This document shows, piece after piece, positions 49,020 to 59,344 of a stretch of 64,000 bases of DNA. A program made the translations under genes and the position numbers. Position 1 is the stretch's first letter. The number at the start of each line of letters is the position of its first letter. Below the pieces are notes generated by a model. That model saw only the letters and a program-made list of their open reading frames with translations, was not told the DNA's origin and did no database searches. The stretch comes from Dickeya chrysanthemi NCPPB 402 (GTDB lineage: Bacteria > Pseudomonadota > Gammaproteobacteria > Enterobacterales > Enterobacteriaceae), in assembly GCF_000406105.1 (NCBI RefSeq), contig NZ_CM001974.1, positions 1,125,847-1,189,846 on the forward strand, read 5' to 3'.

Positions 49020-49220
49020 TATGCCCGTCATACTTCATGTTGCAGATGCGTTGGCTTTCTTACTCGGCCCATCAATAGGTCTCGCCCTATACGGGCCGCT
49101 GCAAGCAGCGTTCAAATCGGCGAGTGCCGATTTGTCGCTCACCCTGGTCACTTACTGATGTAAGCTCCCAGGGATTCGCTGCGTCGCCGCCTTTCTGCAA
49201 CTCGAATTATTTAGGGTATA
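49020..49220. repeat. Enlarged ERIC element, 201 bp, upstream of ndk
   Basis: Same structure and orientation as the copy at 47703: ERIC ends and core with an insert of about 75 bases. The insert hairpins are CGCTG-CAAG-CAGCG (49097-49110) and AAATCGGC-GAGT-GCCGATTT (49114-49133). Compared with the other copy, paired bases have changed together, so pairing is kept. It ends 36 bases before the ndk start codon. Confidence 0.9.
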
Positions 49221-49256
49221 ACCAGCTGTTATGACATGTTGTTGGATGAGGCCAAT

Positions 49257-49688
49257 ATGACGGTAGAACGTACCTTCTCTATTATCAAACCGAACGCAGT
49301 TGCCAAAAACGCGATTGGCGCAATTTACGCCCGTTTTGAAAGCGCGGGTTTCACCATTATCGCTTCTAAAATGCTGCATCTGAGCCGTGAGCAGGCGGAA
49401 GGTTTTTACGCTGAGCACAAAGGCAAACCGTTTTTTGACGGCCTTGTTGATTTCATGACGTCCGGTCCGATCATGGTGCAGGTGTTGCAGGCTGAGAACG
49501 CCGTACAACGTAACCGTGACATCATGGGCGCCACCAATCCGGCCAACGCACTGGCGGGTACGCTGCGTGCGGATTATGCCGACAGCTTTACTGCAAATGC
49601 GGTGCACGGTTCTGATTCTATTGAATCAGCCGAGCGTGAAATCGCTTACTTCTTCAGCGCGGACGAAATCTTCCCGCGTAGCCGCTAA
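49257..49688 (+). CDS. ndk: Nucleoside diphosphate kinase Ndk
   Basis: The 143-residue enzyme equals the E. coli length from the ATG at 49257 ([15 protein letters not shown]), with GAGG five bases upstream. The catalytic His lies in [14 protein letters not shown]. Ndk transfers the gamma-phosphate among nucleoside di- and triphosphates through a phospho-His. The ERIC copy just upstream probably forms most of its leader. Confidence 0.98.
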   Translation: MTVERTFSIIKPNAVAKNAIGAIYARFESAGFTIIASKMLHLSREQAEGFYAEHKGKPFFDGLVDFMTSGPIMVQVLQAENAVQRNRDIMGATNPANALAGTLRADYADSFTANAVHGSDSIESAEREIAYFFSADEIFPRSR

Positions 49689-49856
49689 TTTGGGCGAAAC
49701 ATCCCTTCCTCGGTAAAAAATGCAACTGAGGTAGCGCCGGTGTTATAAAATTTGTACAATGCCGCGCCCTGGGTGAGCACGCGCTTAGCCGGGGCGTTTC
49801 TTTATCCGTTTCCCTTTCGCGCCATAACGTGTAACAACGAGGCCATGAGTCAAATT

Positions 49857-51035
49857 ATGTCTGAGCAAACCGTATCTCCCGTCGTTGCTGTGTCCGACGC
49901 TATCGCCGTTGCCGCCAATAGCAATGAAAAAATCAACCTGTTGGATTTCAATCGTCAGCAAATGCGCGCTTTTTTTGCCGAACTGGGTGAAAAGCCGTTC
50001 CGCGCCGATCAGGTCATGAAATGGATCTATCATTACTGTTGTGATGATTTTAATCAGATGACCGACATTAATAAGGTGCTGCGCGGCAAGTTGCAGGCGA
50101 TCGCGGAGATTCGGGCGCCGGAAGTGGTGGATGAGCAACGCTCTTCCGATGGCACCATCAAGTGGGCGATTCTGGTTGACGGCCAGCGTGTGGAGACGGT
50201 GTATATTCCGGAAGAAGATCGCGCCACACTGTGCGTTTCTTCGCAGGTTGGTTGCGCGCTGGAGTGCAAATTCTGTTCTACCGCGCAACAGGGTTTTAAC
50301 CGCAACCTGCGTGTATCCGAAATTATCGGGCAGGTATGGCGTGCGGCGAAAATCATCGGCGCGGCTAAAGTGACGGGGCAGCGGCCTATCACCAACGTGG
50401 TGATGATGGGGATGGGAGAACCGTTGCTGAACCTGACCAACGTGGTGCCGGCGATGGAAATCATGCTGGATGATTTTGGTTTCGGCTTGTCTAAACGCCG
50501 CGTGACGCTGTCAACGTCCGGCGTAGTCCCTGCACTGGATAAGTTGGGCGACATGATCGATGTAGCGCTGGCGATTTCCCTGCACGCGCCGACGGATGAA
50601 ATTCGTAACGAAATCATGCCGATCAATAAAAAGTATGATATCGAAACTTTCCTGGCTGCGGTCCGTCGTTATCTGGAGAAGTCCAATGCCAATCAGGGGC
50701 GGGTGACGGTGGAATACGTGATGCTGGATCACATCAACGACGGCACCGAGCATGCCCATCAGTTAGCTGAGTGTCTGAAAGATACGCCGTGCAAGATCAA
50801 TCTGATTCCGTGGAACCCGTTCCCCGGCGCGCCTTATGGCCGCAGCTCCAACAGCCGTGTCGATCGTTTTTCCAAGGTACTGATGGAGTATGGTTTCACC
50901 ACTATCGTGCGTAAGACCCGTGGCGATGATATCGATGCCGCTTGTGGTCAACTGGCGGGTGAAGTGGTGGATCGTACCAAGCGTACGCTGAAGAAAAAGA
51001 TGCAACACGATACGATTGCGGTAAAAACCGTCTGA
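49857..51035 (+). CDS. rlmN: Dual-specificity RNA methyltransferase RlmN
   Basis: The 392-residue radical SAM enzyme has the cluster motif [14 protein letters not shown] (CxxxCxxC), [22 protein letters not shown], and the methyl-carrying and accepting Cys residues (the second near [14 protein letters not shown]). It makes 2-methyladenosine at 23S rRNA 2503 and tRNA position 37. MSEQ at 49857 matches the E. coli start; an in-frame ATG at 49845 is also possible, and the GAGG upstream fits neither well (2 or 14 bases). Confidence 0.95.
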   Translation: MSEQTVSPVVAVSDAIAVAANSNEKINLLDFNRQQMRAFFAELGEKPFRADQVMKWIYHYCCDDFNQMTDINKVLRGKLQAIAEIRAPEVVDEQRSSDGTIKWAILVDGQRVETVYIPEEDRATLCVSSQVGCALECKFCSTAQQGFNRNLRVSEIIGQVWRAAKIIGAAKVTGQRPITNVVMMGMGEPLLNLTNVVPAMEIMLDDFGFGLSKRRVTLSTSGVVPALDKLGDMIDVALAISLHAPTDEIRNEIMPINKKYDIETFLAAVRRYLEKSNANQGRVTVEYVMLDHINDGTEHAHQLAECLKDTPCKINLIPWNPFPGAPYGRSSNSRVDRFSKVLMEYGFTTIVRKTRGDDIDAACGQLAGEVVDRTKRTLKKKMQHDTIAVKTV

Positions 51036-51235
51036 AAGTGATGTGAAATCAACCTGCTTTCTTCGGAAAGCAGGTGATAAATACGGTTGCGGGGCTTATC
51101 ATACGGTATGGTCGATGATGACCTGCCGGTAAACGTGTCGCTCGGGTTATCGGCGGCAGGCTGTTACGACGAACGGATCTCGATGACATGCCGCGGATTT
51201 GACGTGCCGGGATGGCGCGTAAGGGAGTATCAGGG

Positions 51236-51991
51236 ATGAAAGGGATATCGCTGGGTAAGAACGTAGCGCTGATGGCAATCATTGGGCTGTTGGTTGGGTG
51301 TGCGCACTCGTCATCGAGGTCGAGCAGTCCTGCGGCAGCGCAAACGCGGTTGCAACTGGGGTTAGAGTATCTGGCCCGCAATCATCTTGATGCCGCGCGC
51401 GAGAATTTGCAAAAAGCAGAACAGCTTGCACCGGATGATTACCGCATCCAGCTAGGCATGGCGTTGTACGAGCAGCGTATTGGTGAGAATCAGGCTGCTG
51501 AAAAGCGCTATCGCCGCCTGTTGCGACAGGCACCCGCCAATGGCGGCGTGATGAATAATTACGGTGCGTTTCTCTGTGGTTTAGGGCAGTATGTAGCGGC
51601 GCAACAGCAGTTTGCTGCTGCCGCGCAACTGTCTGATTACCATCAGGTTGCTGATGCACTTGAGAATGCGGGATATTGTTTTCTCAAGGCCGGGCGACCC
51701 GATGATGCCGGTCAGTGGTTTAGTCGTGCGCTGAGGTACGATCCTGCTAAAGGAAATCGGCTTCTGGCGGAAGCGGATAGCCGTTTCGCCGCCGGGCGCC
51801 ATGATCAGGTGCGATTGCTCCTGAATGTTTATCAGTCACAGCTTCCGGCAACGGCTGAAAGTGTGTGGCTACAGATTCGTTTCGCCGCGCTGGCGGGTCA
51901 TCATGACGAAGTACAACGTTATGGAGGGGTGCTGGCGCGAAGTTTTCCACAATCTAAACAGTACCAGCAGTTCTTAGCTAATGAATACTGA
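51236..51991 (+). CDS. pilW: TPR lipoprotein PilW/PilF
   Basis: The 251-residue lipoprotein starts at the ATG of [13 protein letters not shown] (51236; AGGGAG eight bases upstream) and has lipobox LVGC. TPR repeats follow ([53 protein letters not shown]). In type IV pilus systems PilW/PilF pilots the secretin to the outer membrane. The rlmN-pilW-rodZ-ispG order is common in gammaproteobacteria, and many enterobacteria have lost pilW, so its presence is notable. It overlaps rodZ by 11 bases. Confidence 0.9.
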   Translation: MKGISLGKNVALMAIIGLLVGCAHSSSRSSSPAAAQTRLQLGLEYLARNHLDAARENLQKAEQLAPDDYRIQLGMALYEQRIGENQAAEKRYRRLLRQAPANGGVMNNYGAFLCGLGQYVAAQQQFAAAAQLSDYHQVADALENAGYCFLKAGRPDDAGQWFSRALRYDPAKGNRLLAEADSRFAAGRHDQVRLLLNVYQSQLPATAESVWLQIRFAALAGHHDEVQRYGGVLARSFPQSKQYQQFLANEY

Positions 51992-52958
51992 AGCCACTCA
52001 AGATAATACTGCAGCAACAATAATGACCCCGGGTGAACGTTTGCGTGAAGCGCGCGAGCAGTTGGGACTCACCCAACAGGTTGTTGCCGAACGGTTGTGC
52101 CTGAAAGTATCGACCGTTCGTGAAATAGAAGATAACAATACGCCTGCTGGCCTTGCCCCCACTTTCCTTCGTGGTTATATCCGCTCCTATGCCCGACTGG
52201 TTCACCTTCCTGAAGATGAATTGCTGCCGATGCTGGAAAAGCAGGTTATGCCAAGCCGCGTTTCCAATGTCGCGCCGATGCAGAGCCTGGCATTAGGTAA
52301 AAGCCGTAAGAAGCGCGATGGTTGGTTGATGTTGTTTACCTGGTTGATTTTGCTCGGCGTATTGGGCTTGACGGTGGCCTGGTGGTGGCAGAATCACCAA
52401 GCACAGCAGCAGGAAATTAATTCGATGGTGGATCACGCCAACGCGTCTCAGGACCGTAAAGACGGGCAGGCCGGCGATGCAAATAGTGATCCGGAGCCGG
52501 TAGATACCGACGACAATGTCGCAACCGGTGGGCAATCTATCGCATTGAACTCGCCTGCGGCGGTGCCGTCACAGTCGGCCGCCACCCCACAAGCGGACAG
52601 CGGCGCGGCGTCTTCGTCTCAGGCACCCGCGCAGGCTTCTGAACAGCGATTGCTCAACCAGGCGGCTACTGCTCCGGCCAGCGCTGCGCCGGCAACGGAT
52701 GCGTCAGGTGCGCCGGGGGCTATCGTGATGCGCTTTACCGCGGATTGCTGGCTGGAAGTGGTTGATGCGGCGGGCAAGAAGCTGTTCAGCGGCGTACAGC
52801 GTAGCGGCAGTACGTTGAATTTGACCGGCCAGGCGCCGTACCGGTTAAAAATCGGTGCGCCGGGCGCGGTACAGGTCGAGTTTCAGGGTAAACCGGTAGA
52901 TTTGAGCCGGTTTGTCAAAAGCCATCAGGTGGCTCGTATTACGCTGACGGCAGAGTAA
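51981..52958 (+). CDS. rodZ: Cytoskeletal protein RodZ
   Basis: The 325-residue protein has a cytoplasmic helix-turn-helix domain ([22 protein letters not shown], about 15-85), a basic juxtamembrane stretch, one membrane helix at about 115-135 ([20 protein letters not shown]), a Ser/Ala/Gln-rich periplasmic linker and a C-terminal DUF4115 domain ([20 protein letters not shown]). RodZ links MreB to the cell-wall synthesis complex and maintains rod shape. The start overlaps the end of pilW. Confidence 0.95.
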   Translation: MNTEATQDNTAATIMTPGERLREAREQLGLTQQVVAERLCLKVSTVREIEDNNTPAGLAPTFLRGYIRSYARLVHLPEDELLPMLEKQVMPSRVSNVAPMQSLALGKSRKKRDGWLMLFTWLILLGVLGLTVAWWWQNHQAQQQEINSMVDHANASQDRKDGQAGDANSDPEPVDTDDNVATGGQSIALNSPAAVPSQSAATPQADSGAASSSQAPAQASEQRLLNQAATAPASAAPATDASGAPGAIVMRFTADCWLEVVDAAGKKLFSGVQRSGSTLNLTGQAPYRLKIGAPGAVQVEFQGKPVDLSRFVKSHQVARITLTAE

Positions 52959-52994
52959 AGGTGTCGTCGCGCTGGCAATTGTGGAGAAGAAGTG

Positions 52995-54116
52995 ATGCAT
53001 AATCCTGCACCCATCAACCGTCGCAAATCAACCCGAATTTACGTCGGCAAGGTGCCTGTCGGTGATGGTGCGCCGATTGCAGTGCAGTCGATGACCAATA
53101 CCCGCACTACCGATGTCGACGCCACCGTCAGGCAGATCAAGTCGCTGGAGCGAGTGGGTGTGGATATCGTGCGGGTGTCGGTGCCGACAATGGATGCCGC
53201 TGAAGCATTTCGTCTGATTAAGCAACAAGTGGACGTCCCGTTGGTCGCGGATATCCATTTTGATTACCGTATTGCGCTTAAAGTGGCGGAGTATGGCGTC
53301 GATTGCCTGCGCATTAACCCCGGTAACATCGGCAGCGAAGAACGCATTCGTTCGGTGGTGGACTGTGCGCGCGACAAAAATATTCCGATCCGCATCGGCG
53401 TCAACGCCGGTTCGCTGGAAAAGGATCTGCAGGAAAAATATGGTGAGCCGACGCCGGAAGCGCTGCTGGAATCCGCCATGCGTCATGTGGATATCCTCGA
53501 TCGCCTTAATTTTTCTTCGTTCAAGGTTAGCGTTAAAGCGTCGGACGTGTTTCTGGCGGTGCAATCCTATCGTTTGCTGGCGTCTCGCATCGATCAGCCG
53601 CTGCACCTGGGGATTACCGAAGCGGGCGGCGCGCGCAGCGGCGCGGTGAAATCCGCCATCGGCCTTGGGTTGTTGCTTTCCGAAGGTATCGGCGACACTC
53701 TGCGGGTCTCGCTGGCGGCCGACCCGGTAGAAGAAGTCAAAGTGGGTTTCGACATCCTCAAGTCTTTGCGTATCCGTTCCCGCGGCATCAACTTTATTGC
53801 CTGCCCGACCTGTTCTCGTCAGGAATTCGACGTGATCGGCACGGTGAATGCGCTGGAACAGCGGCTGGAAGACATCATTACACCGATGGATGTGTCGATC
53901 ATCGGTTGTGTGGTCAATGGCCCTGGCGAAGCGTTGGTGTCGACATTGGGCGTGACCGGCGGCAATAAAAAAAGCGGCTTTTACGAAGACGGTGTTCGTC
54001 AGAAAGAGCGCTTTGACAACGATAATATGATCGATCAACTGGAAGCCCGGATCCGAGCCAAGGCCTCTATGCTGGATGAGAAACAGCGTATCGCCGTCAA
54101 TATGGTGGATAAGTGA
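52995..54116 (+). CDS. ispG: 4-hydroxy-3-methylbut-2-enyl diphosphate synthase IspG
   Basis: The 373-residue enzyme of the MEP isoprenoid pathway has an N-terminal TIM barrel ([35 protein letters not shown]) and a C-terminal [4Fe-4S] domain with Cys residues in [11 protein letters not shown] and [12 protein letters not shown]. The ATG at 52995 ([12 protein letters not shown]) is the E. coli start; the in-frame GTG one codon earlier is unlikely. It converts MEcPP to HMBPP and needs clusters made by the isc system encoded nearby. Confidence 0.97.
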   Translation: MHNPAPINRRKSTRIYVGKVPVGDGAPIAVQSMTNTRTTDVDATVRQIKSLERVGVDIVRVSVPTMDAAEAFRLIKQQVDVPLVADIHFDYRIALKVAEYGVDCLRINPGNIGSEERIRSVVDCARDKNIPIRIGVNAGSLEKDLQEKYGEPTPEALLESAMRHVDILDRLNFSSFKVSVKASDVFLAVQSYRLLASRIDQPLHLGITEAGGARSGAVKSAIGLGLLLSEGIGDTLRVSLAADPVEEVKVGFDILKSLRIRSRGINFIACPTCSRQEFDVIGTVNALEQRLEDIITPMDVSIIGCVVNGPGEALVSTLGVTGGNKKSGFYEDGVRQKERFDNDNMIDQLEARIRAKASMLDEKQRIAVNMVDK

Positions 54117-54268
54117 TCCATTCGGCCTGGACGCTGTCCGGTACGAATTCCTGAACTGAAGCACCCGATGATGGCGGCAACGACATTGAAGAGATTGCGT
54201 CGTTGCTCCTATAATCGGGTCTATTTTTTAACAGCGCATTACTTTCTGAAAACGCATAGAGAACTGAC

Positions 54269-55543
54269 GTGGCAAAGAATATTCAAGCCATCCGTGGCAT
54301 GAACGACTACCTGCCAGCCGAAACGGCACTGTGGCAGCGTATTGAAGATAGCCTGAAACAGGTACTCCGCGGGTACGGCTATAGCGAAATTCGTACACCG
54401 ATCGTTGAGCAGACTTCGCTGTTCAAACGTGCAATCGGCGAAGTGACCGATGTGGTTGAAAAGGAAATGTACACTTTTGAGGACCGCAACGGCGATAGCC
54501 TGACTTTGCGTCCTGAAAATACCGCGGGGTGCGTGCGCGCCGGGATTGAGCACGGCATTTTGTACAACCAGGAGCAGCGCCTGTGGTATACCGGGCCGAT
54601 GTTCCGTCATGAACGTCCGCAGAAAGGGCGTTATCGCCAGTTCCATCAGTTGGGTTGTGAAGTGTTTGGTCTGAAAGGGCCGGATATCGATGCAGAAATG
54701 ATCCTGATGACCGCTCGCTGGTGGCGAGTGTTGGGGATTGATCAGCATGTCAGTCTGGAACTGAACTCGATCGGCTCGCTGGATGCGCGCGCCCGCTACC
54801 GTGAAGCGCTGATTGCCTTCCTGGAACAGCATAAAGACCAACTGGATGAAGATTGTCTGCGCCGGATGTATAACAATCCGTTGCGTGTACTGGACTCCAA
54901 GAACGCGCAGGTACAAGCGTTGCTGGATAACGCACCGGTGCTGACTGATTATCTTGATGACGACTCTCGCGCGCATTTCGATGAATTGTGTGAACTTTTA
55001 ACTGAGTCTGGCATCCCATATAAGGTTAATCCGCGGCTGGTTCGTGGGCTGGACTACTACAACCGGACGGTTTTTGAGTGGGTGACCAGCAGTCTGGGAT
55101 CTCAGGGAACGGTGTGTGGCGGCGGTCGCTATGACGGCATGGTTGAACAGCTTGGCGGCTCAAGCACCCCGGCGGTAGGATTTGCTATGGGACTGGAGCG
55201 TCTGGTGCTGTTGGTGCAGACGGTCAATCCGGCGTTTGCAGCGCAACCTGGCGTGGATGCGTATTTGATTTCATCCGGTGTCGGCACGCAGCATGCGGCG
55301 ATTAAACTGGCGGAAAAAGTGCGTGATGCGTTGCCGCAGTTGACGTTGATGACTAACTATGGCGGCGGTAATTTCAAGAAACAGTTTGCTCGCGCGGACA
55401 AGAGTGGGGCGCGGGTCGCGCTGGTACTGGGTGAAACCGAAGTGGCTACCGGACAGGTAGTACTGAAAAACCTGACCAGCGGCGAACAGGAAACCCTGTC
55501 TCAGGCGGACGTAGCAGCGCGTCTGGCGGCGTTACTGAATTAA
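54269..55543 (+). CDS. hisS: Histidyl-tRNA synthetase HisS
   Basis: The 424-residue class II synthetase equals the E. coli length. Motif 2 is at [23 protein letters not shown], the histidine-specific loops at [15 protein letters not shown] and [14 protein letters not shown], motif 3 at [12 protein letters not shown], and the anticodon domain at the C-terminus. It charges tRNA-His. The gene lies between ispG and yfgM, as in E. coli. Confidence 0.98.
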   Translation: MAKNIQAIRGMNDYLPAETALWQRIEDSLKQVLRGYGYSEIRTPIVEQTSLFKRAIGEVTDVVEKEMYTFEDRNGDSLTLRPENTAGCVRAGIEHGILYNQEQRLWYTGPMFRHERPQKGRYRQFHQLGCEVFGLKGPDIDAEMILMTARWWRVLGIDQHVSLELNSIGSLDARARYREALIAFLEQHKDQLDEDCLRRMYNNPLRVLDSKNAQVQALLDNAPVLTDYLDDDSRAHFDELCELLTESGIPYKVNPRLVRGLDYYNRTVFEWVTSSLGSQGTVCGGGRYDGMVEQLGGSSTPAVGFAMGLERLVLLVQTVNPAFAAQPGVDAYLISSGVGTQHAAIKLAEKVRDALPQLTLMTNYGGGNFKKQFARADKSGARVALVLGETEVATGQVVLKNLTSGEQETLSQADVAARLAALLN

Positions 55544-55556
55544 GGAGAAAGGCAGC

Positions 55557-56177
55557 GTGGAAGTTTATACCACTGAAAACGAACAAGTAGAGGTGATTCG
55601 CCGCTTCTTCGTCGAGAATGGCAAGGCGTTGGCTATCGGTGTCGTGCTGGGAATCGGCGCTCTGGTCGGCTGGCGTTTCTGGCAGAATCATCAGGAAAGT
55701 AGCGCGATGGCGGCTTCCGCCGCCTATCAACAAGCCACCGAAGCATTGTCTGCCGGTACGCCGGAAGGTATCAATAGTGCCGAAAAATTCATCACCGGCG
55801 ATCATGGCAATTATGGCGCATTGGCTTCGCTGGCGCTGGCGCATCAGTTCGTTGAAAAAAACGATATCGCTAAAGCCGAACAGCAGCTTCGTCAGGCGTT
55901 GGGCCAAACCAAAGACGGCGACTTGCAGGCGATGATCAACCTGCGTCTGGCTCGTGTGCTGTTGCAGCAGAAGAAGCCTGATGAGGCGTTGAAAGCGCTT
56001 GATGCTATCAAGCTGGAAGGTTGGGTGGCGATGGTGGCTGATGTCCGTGGCGATGTATTGGCGAGCAAAGGCGACACTCAGGGCGCACGCGACGCTTATA
56101 ACAAAGGCATGGCAGCGAAACCCGCTCAGGGATTGCAATCTCTGTTGCGTCTCAAACTGAATAATCTGCCCAGCTAA
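55557..56177 (+). CDS. yfgM: YfgM, SecYEG-associated membrane protein
   Basis: The 206-residue protein starts with a GTG (55557; GGAG upstream) and has a short cytoplasmic N-terminus, one membrane helix (LAIGVVLGIGALVGWRFW, about 24-42) and a periplasmic TPR-like domain. E. coli YfgM associates with the SecYEG translocon and PpiD and affects the Rcs response. It precedes bamB by ten bases and is probably co-transcribed with it. Confidence 0.94.
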   Translation: MEVYTTENEQVEVIRRFFVENGKALAIGVVLGIGALVGWRFWQNHQESSAMAASAAYQQATEALSAGTPEGINSAEKFITGDHGNYGALASLALAHQFVEKNDIAKAEQQLRQALGQTKDGDLQAMINLRLARVLLQQKKPDEALKALDAIKLEGWVAMVADVRGDVLASKGDTQGARDAYNKGMAAKPAQGLQSLLRLKLNNLPS

Positions 56178-56187
56178 GAGGGACTTC

Positions 56188-57369
56188 ATGCAATTGCGTA
56201 AAACACTTTGGGTCGGACTGGTTTCCATCACGCTGCTGAGCGGCTGTTCGCTGTTCGATCGCGAGGAGGATGTCGTCAAAATGTCTCCTCTGCCGCAGGT
56301 AACTAACCAGTTTACCCCTACCAAAGTCTGGAGTCGTTCCGTTGGCGGCGGCACGGGGGAGTTTTACTCCAACCTGCGCCCGATCTGGCAGGATAGCCGT
56401 GTCTATGCGGCTGATCGTCACGGTACGGTGAAAGCGCTGGATATCAATAGCGGTGAAGAGAAGTGGCGTGCCGATCTGGCGGAGAAAACCGGCCTGCTAT
56501 CCAGCAATCGTCCGGCTTTGTTGTCGGGCGGCGTTTCCGTATCGGGTAACCATGTTTATGTCGGTAGCGAACGGGCGCAGCTTTTTGCTCTGAACGCTGA
56601 CGACGGTTCCTTGCAGTGGCAAACCAAAGTCGCGGGTGAAGTGTTGTCGAGCCCGGCGGTCAGCGACGGCATGGTGATTATTCACACCAGTAACGGCATG
56701 TTGCAGGCGCTCAGTGAATCCGACGGCACCATCAAGTGGACCGTAAACCTGGATATGCCGTCGTTGTCGTTGCGCGGCGAATCGTCGCCGACAGCGGCGT
56801 TTGGGGCGGCGATTGTCGGCGGCGACAATGGTCGCGTGAGCGCAGTGATGATCAATCAGGGGCAGTTGATTTGGCAGCAGCGTATCTCCCAACCGGGCGG
56901 TGCGACGGAAATTGCCCGTCTGAACGATGTCGACACCACGCCGGTCGTGGCGGGCAACGTGGTATATGCTCTGGGTTATAATGGTAATTTGACGGCACTG
57001 GATCTGCGTTCCGGACAGATTACCTGGAAGCGCGAAATTGGTTCGATAAACGATTTTATTGTTGATGGCGATCGTATTTATCTGGTGGATCAGGATGATC
57101 GCATCACTGCGCTGAACACCAACGGCGGTGTTGTTATCTGGCGGCAGGGCGACCTTTTGCATCGGAACCTGACGGCGCCGGCGTTGTACAATGGCTATCT
57201 GGTCGTCGGCGATGCCGAAGGCTATCTGCACTGGGTGAATACCACCGACGGTCGTTTTGTGGTTCAGCAGAAAGTGGACGGTTCCGGTCTGTTGAGTAAA
57301 CCGGTGGTTGCCAGCGATAAACTGTTGCTGCAAGCCAAAGATGGCGAGGTTTACGCCTTTACTCGTTAA
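56188..57369 (+). CDS. bamB: Outer-membrane assembly lipoprotein BamB
   Basis: The 393-residue lipoprotein has lipobox LSGC (SITLLSGCSLFDREED) and an eight-bladed beta-propeller of PQQ-like repeats (VKALDINSGEEKWRADL, LFALNADDGSLQWQTKV, LTALDLRSGQITWKREI). BamB helps BamA insert beta-barrel proteins in the outer membrane. Length matches E. coli (392 aa). It is followed by a terminator before der. Confidence 0.97.
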   Translation: MQLRKTLWVGLVSITLLSGCSLFDREEDVVKMSPLPQVTNQFTPTKVWSRSVGGGTGEFYSNLRPIWQDSRVYAADRHGTVKALDINSGEEKWRADLAEKTGLLSSNRPALLSGGVSVSGNHVYVGSERAQLFALNADDGSLQWQTKVAGEVLSSPAVSDGMVIIHTSNGMLQALSESDGTIKWTVNLDMPSLSLRGESSPTAAFGAAIVGGDNGRVSAVMINQGQLIWQQRISQPGGATEIARLNDVDTTPVVAGNVVYALGYNGNLTALDLRSGQITWKREIGSINDFIVDGDRIYLVDQDDRITALNTNGGVVIWRQGDLLHRNLTAPALYNGYLVVGDAEGYLHWVNTTDGRFVVQQKVDGSGLLSKPVVASDKLLLQAKDGEVYAFTR

Positions 57370-57413
57370 CCGTTCCGCATGATCGGGACAGATGGTGAAT
57401 CCGTCGTCCCTGT

Positions 57414-57453
57414 AACGGCTCCTGATGCTGTCAGGGGCCGTTTCGTCTTTTAT
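57414..57453 (+). terminator. Terminator of bamB
   Basis: AACGGCTCCTGA and TCAGGGGCCGTT pair around a TGCTG loop and are followed by TCGTCTTTT. Confidence 0.85.
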
Positions 57454-57509
57454 CATCAGCAGATCTTTCTGCTGTAACGAATTGAAATATAAGCAATGAG
57501 GTTGCAACA

Positions 57510-59003
57510 ATGATACCTGTCGTCGCGCTGGTCGGGCGCCCGAATGTGGGGAAATCCACGCTGTTTAATCGCTTAACGCGTACCCGTGACGCATTAGTGG
57601 CGGATTTCCCTGGGCTGACGCGTGACCGCAAGTATGGTCGTGCCGAGGTGGAAGGGAATGAGTTCATCATTATCGATACCGGCGGTATTGACGGTACTGA
57701 AGATGGTGTGGAAACACGCATGGCCGAACAGTCGCTATTGGCGATTGAAGAAGCGGATATCGTGTTGTTCCTGGTGGACGCCCGTGACGGCCTGATGCCG
57801 GCGGATCATGCCATTGCCCAGCATTTACGTACGCGGGAAAAAGACACGTTTCTGGTTGCCAACAAGATTGACGGTATTGATATCGATACGGGGACGGCCG
57901 ATTTCTATTCGCTTGGTTTGGGTGAGGTCTATCCGATTGCGGCGTCGCATGGCCGTGGCGTGACTGCGTTGCTGGAAAAAGTGCTGTTGCCGTTTGCCGC
58001 TGAGCCGGCGCAGGAAGCGCGTGAATTAACTGAAGAAGAAGCAAACGCGGCTTACTGGGCGGAACAACTTGGCGAAGGTGATGACGACGACATTGAAGGC
58101 GTCGACGATGACGCGCCTAATCTGGAAGGATTGCCGATCAAACTGGCTATCGTGGGTCGTCCGAATGTCGGCAAGTCGACACTGACCAACCGTATTCTCG
58201 GTGAGGAACGGGTGGTGGTATACGACATGCCGGGCACCACGCGCGACAGTATCTATATCCCGATGGAGCGTGATGGCCGCGATTACGTGTTGATCGACAC
58301 CGCCGGGGTACGCAAGCGCGGCAAGATTACCGATGCAGTGGAAAAATTCTCGGTGATCAAGACATTGCAGGCGATTGAAGATGCCAACGTGGTGTTGCTG
58401 GTGATCGATGCCCGCGAAGGGATTTCGGATCAGGATCTGTCGCTGTTGGGCTTTATCCTCAATTCCGGCCGTTCGCTGGTGATTGTGGTAAATAAGTGGG
58501 ATGGGCTGTCGCAAGAAGTGAAGGAGCAGGTGAAGGAAACCCTCGATCTGCGCCTTGGATTTATCGATTTTGCTCGTATCCACTTTATTTCGGCACTGCA
58601 CGGCAGCGGCGTGGGCAACTTGTTCGAATCCGTCAACGAAGCGTATGAGTGTTCCACCCGTCGTGTGGGCACCGCGATGCTGACCCGCATCATGCAGATG
58701 GCGGTTGATGACCATCAGCCGCCGCTGGTGCGTGGCCGTCGCGTGAAGCTGAAATACGCCCATGCCGGGGGATATAACCCGCCTATCGTGGTGATCCACG
58801 GCAATCAGGTCAAAGATCTGCCGGATTCCTACAAGCGCTATCTGATGAACTACTATCGGCGTTCGCTGGATATCATGGGAACGCCAATTCGTATTCAGTT
58901 CAAGGAAGGGGAAAACCCGTTCGCCGACAAACGCAATACGTTGACGCCGAATCAGTTGCGCAAACGTAAACGCCTGATGCAGCACATCAAGAAGGGCAAG
59001 TAA
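57510..59003 (+). CDS. der: Ribosome-assembly GTPase Der (EngA)
   Basis: The 497-residue protein has two tandem GTPase domains, each with GRPNVGKST (about residues 8 and 210), DTGG or DTAG switch 2, and NKxD (VANKIDG, VVNKWDG). They are separated by an acidic linker ([13 protein letters not shown]) and followed by a KH-like domain ([19 protein letters not shown]) and a basic tail. Der acts in 50S subunit maturation and is essential in E. coli (490 aa). Confidence 0.98.
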   Translation: MIPVVALVGRPNVGKSTLFNRLTRTRDALVADFPGLTRDRKYGRAEVEGNEFIIIDTGGIDGTEDGVETRMAEQSLLAIEEADIVLFLVDARDGLMPADHAIAQHLRTREKDTFLVANKIDGIDIDTGTADFYSLGLGEVYPIAASHGRGVTALLEKVLLPFAAEPAQEARELTEEEANAAYWAEQLGEGDDDDIEGVDDDAPNLEGLPIKLAIVGRPNVGKSTLTNRILGEERVVVYDMPGTTRDSIYIPMERDGRDYVLIDTAGVRKRGKITDAVEKFSVIKTLQAIEDANVVLLVIDAREGISDQDLSLLGFILNSGRSLVIVVNKWDGLSQEVKEQVKETLDLRLGFIDFARIHFISALHGSGVGNLFESVNEAYECSTRRVGTAMLTRIMQMAVDDHQPPLVRGRRVKLKYAHAGGYNPPIVVIHGNQVKDLPDSYKRYLMNYYRRSLDIMGTPIRIQFKEGENPFADKRNTLTPNQLRKRKRLMQHIKKGK

Positions 59004-59027
59004 ATTCTGTAGCGGGAAATCAGCAGT

Positions 59028-59058
59028 CGGGGCGGGAGTGATTCCGCCCCGTTTTTTA
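59028..59058 (+). terminator. Terminator of der
   Basis: CGGGGCGG (59028-59035) and CCGCCCCG (59044-59051) pair around an 8-base loop and are followed by six T. Confidence 0.9.
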
Positions 59059-59080
59059 TACTGCGAACTGGAGGATGAAT

Positions 59081-59341
59081 ATGGACGCTTATTGTCCTGG
59101 ATGTCGGCAACCGATGGTGTGGCGCGGCAACGATCAGCATAACAGCAATGATCAGCACACCAGCAATCAGCAGTATTACTGCGATGCGTGTCAGCGCTAT
59201 TTCCTGCGTCTGGCGTTGTGCCCGGAATGCGAACAACCAGTGCAAGTGCTGCGAGCCTATGGAGCGGAAAGTTATTTGTGCGCCGGCGGTCATGGGCTGA
59301 TTTCACGCTCCCGCGTGACCATTCGTTACCAGCCGCAGTAA
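59081..59341 (+). CDS. yfgJ: YfgJ zinc-ribbon protein with an expanded linker
   Basis: The 86-residue protein has paired zinc-binding motifs: CPGC with CDAC, and CPEC with CAGGH near the end (GGHGLISRSRV). The ATG at 59081 is preferred, since GGAGG is six bases away and abuts the ATG at 59075. E. coli YfgJ is about 71 aa; the extra length is a DQHNSN/DQHTSN stretch between the first two CxxC motifs, encoded by an 18-bp tandem repeat. Function unknown; the fold suggests nucleic-acid or protein binding. Confidence 0.9.
   Translation: MDAYCPGCRQPMVWRGNDQHNSNDQHTSNQQYYCDACQRYFLRLALCPECEQPVQVLRAYGAESYLCAGGHGLISRSRVTIRYQPQ
59132..59167. repeat. 18-bp tandem repeat inside yfgJ
   Basis: Units GATCAGCATAACAGCAAT (59132-59149) and GATCAGCACACCAGCAAT (59150-59167) differ at two positions. 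They encode DQHNSN and DQHTSN in the linker of the zinc ribbon. Confidence 0.9.
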
Positions 59342-59344
59342 CCG

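Larger units (their letters stand above)
48778..49256. other. Region between sseA and ndk
   Basis: The 479 bases hold the sseA promoter region (minus strand), an AT-rich stretch near 48895-48950, a TATAAT hexamer at 48976-48981 and the enlarged ERIC element at 49020-49220. The pbpC gene found next to ndk in E. coli is absent. Confidence 0.5.
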
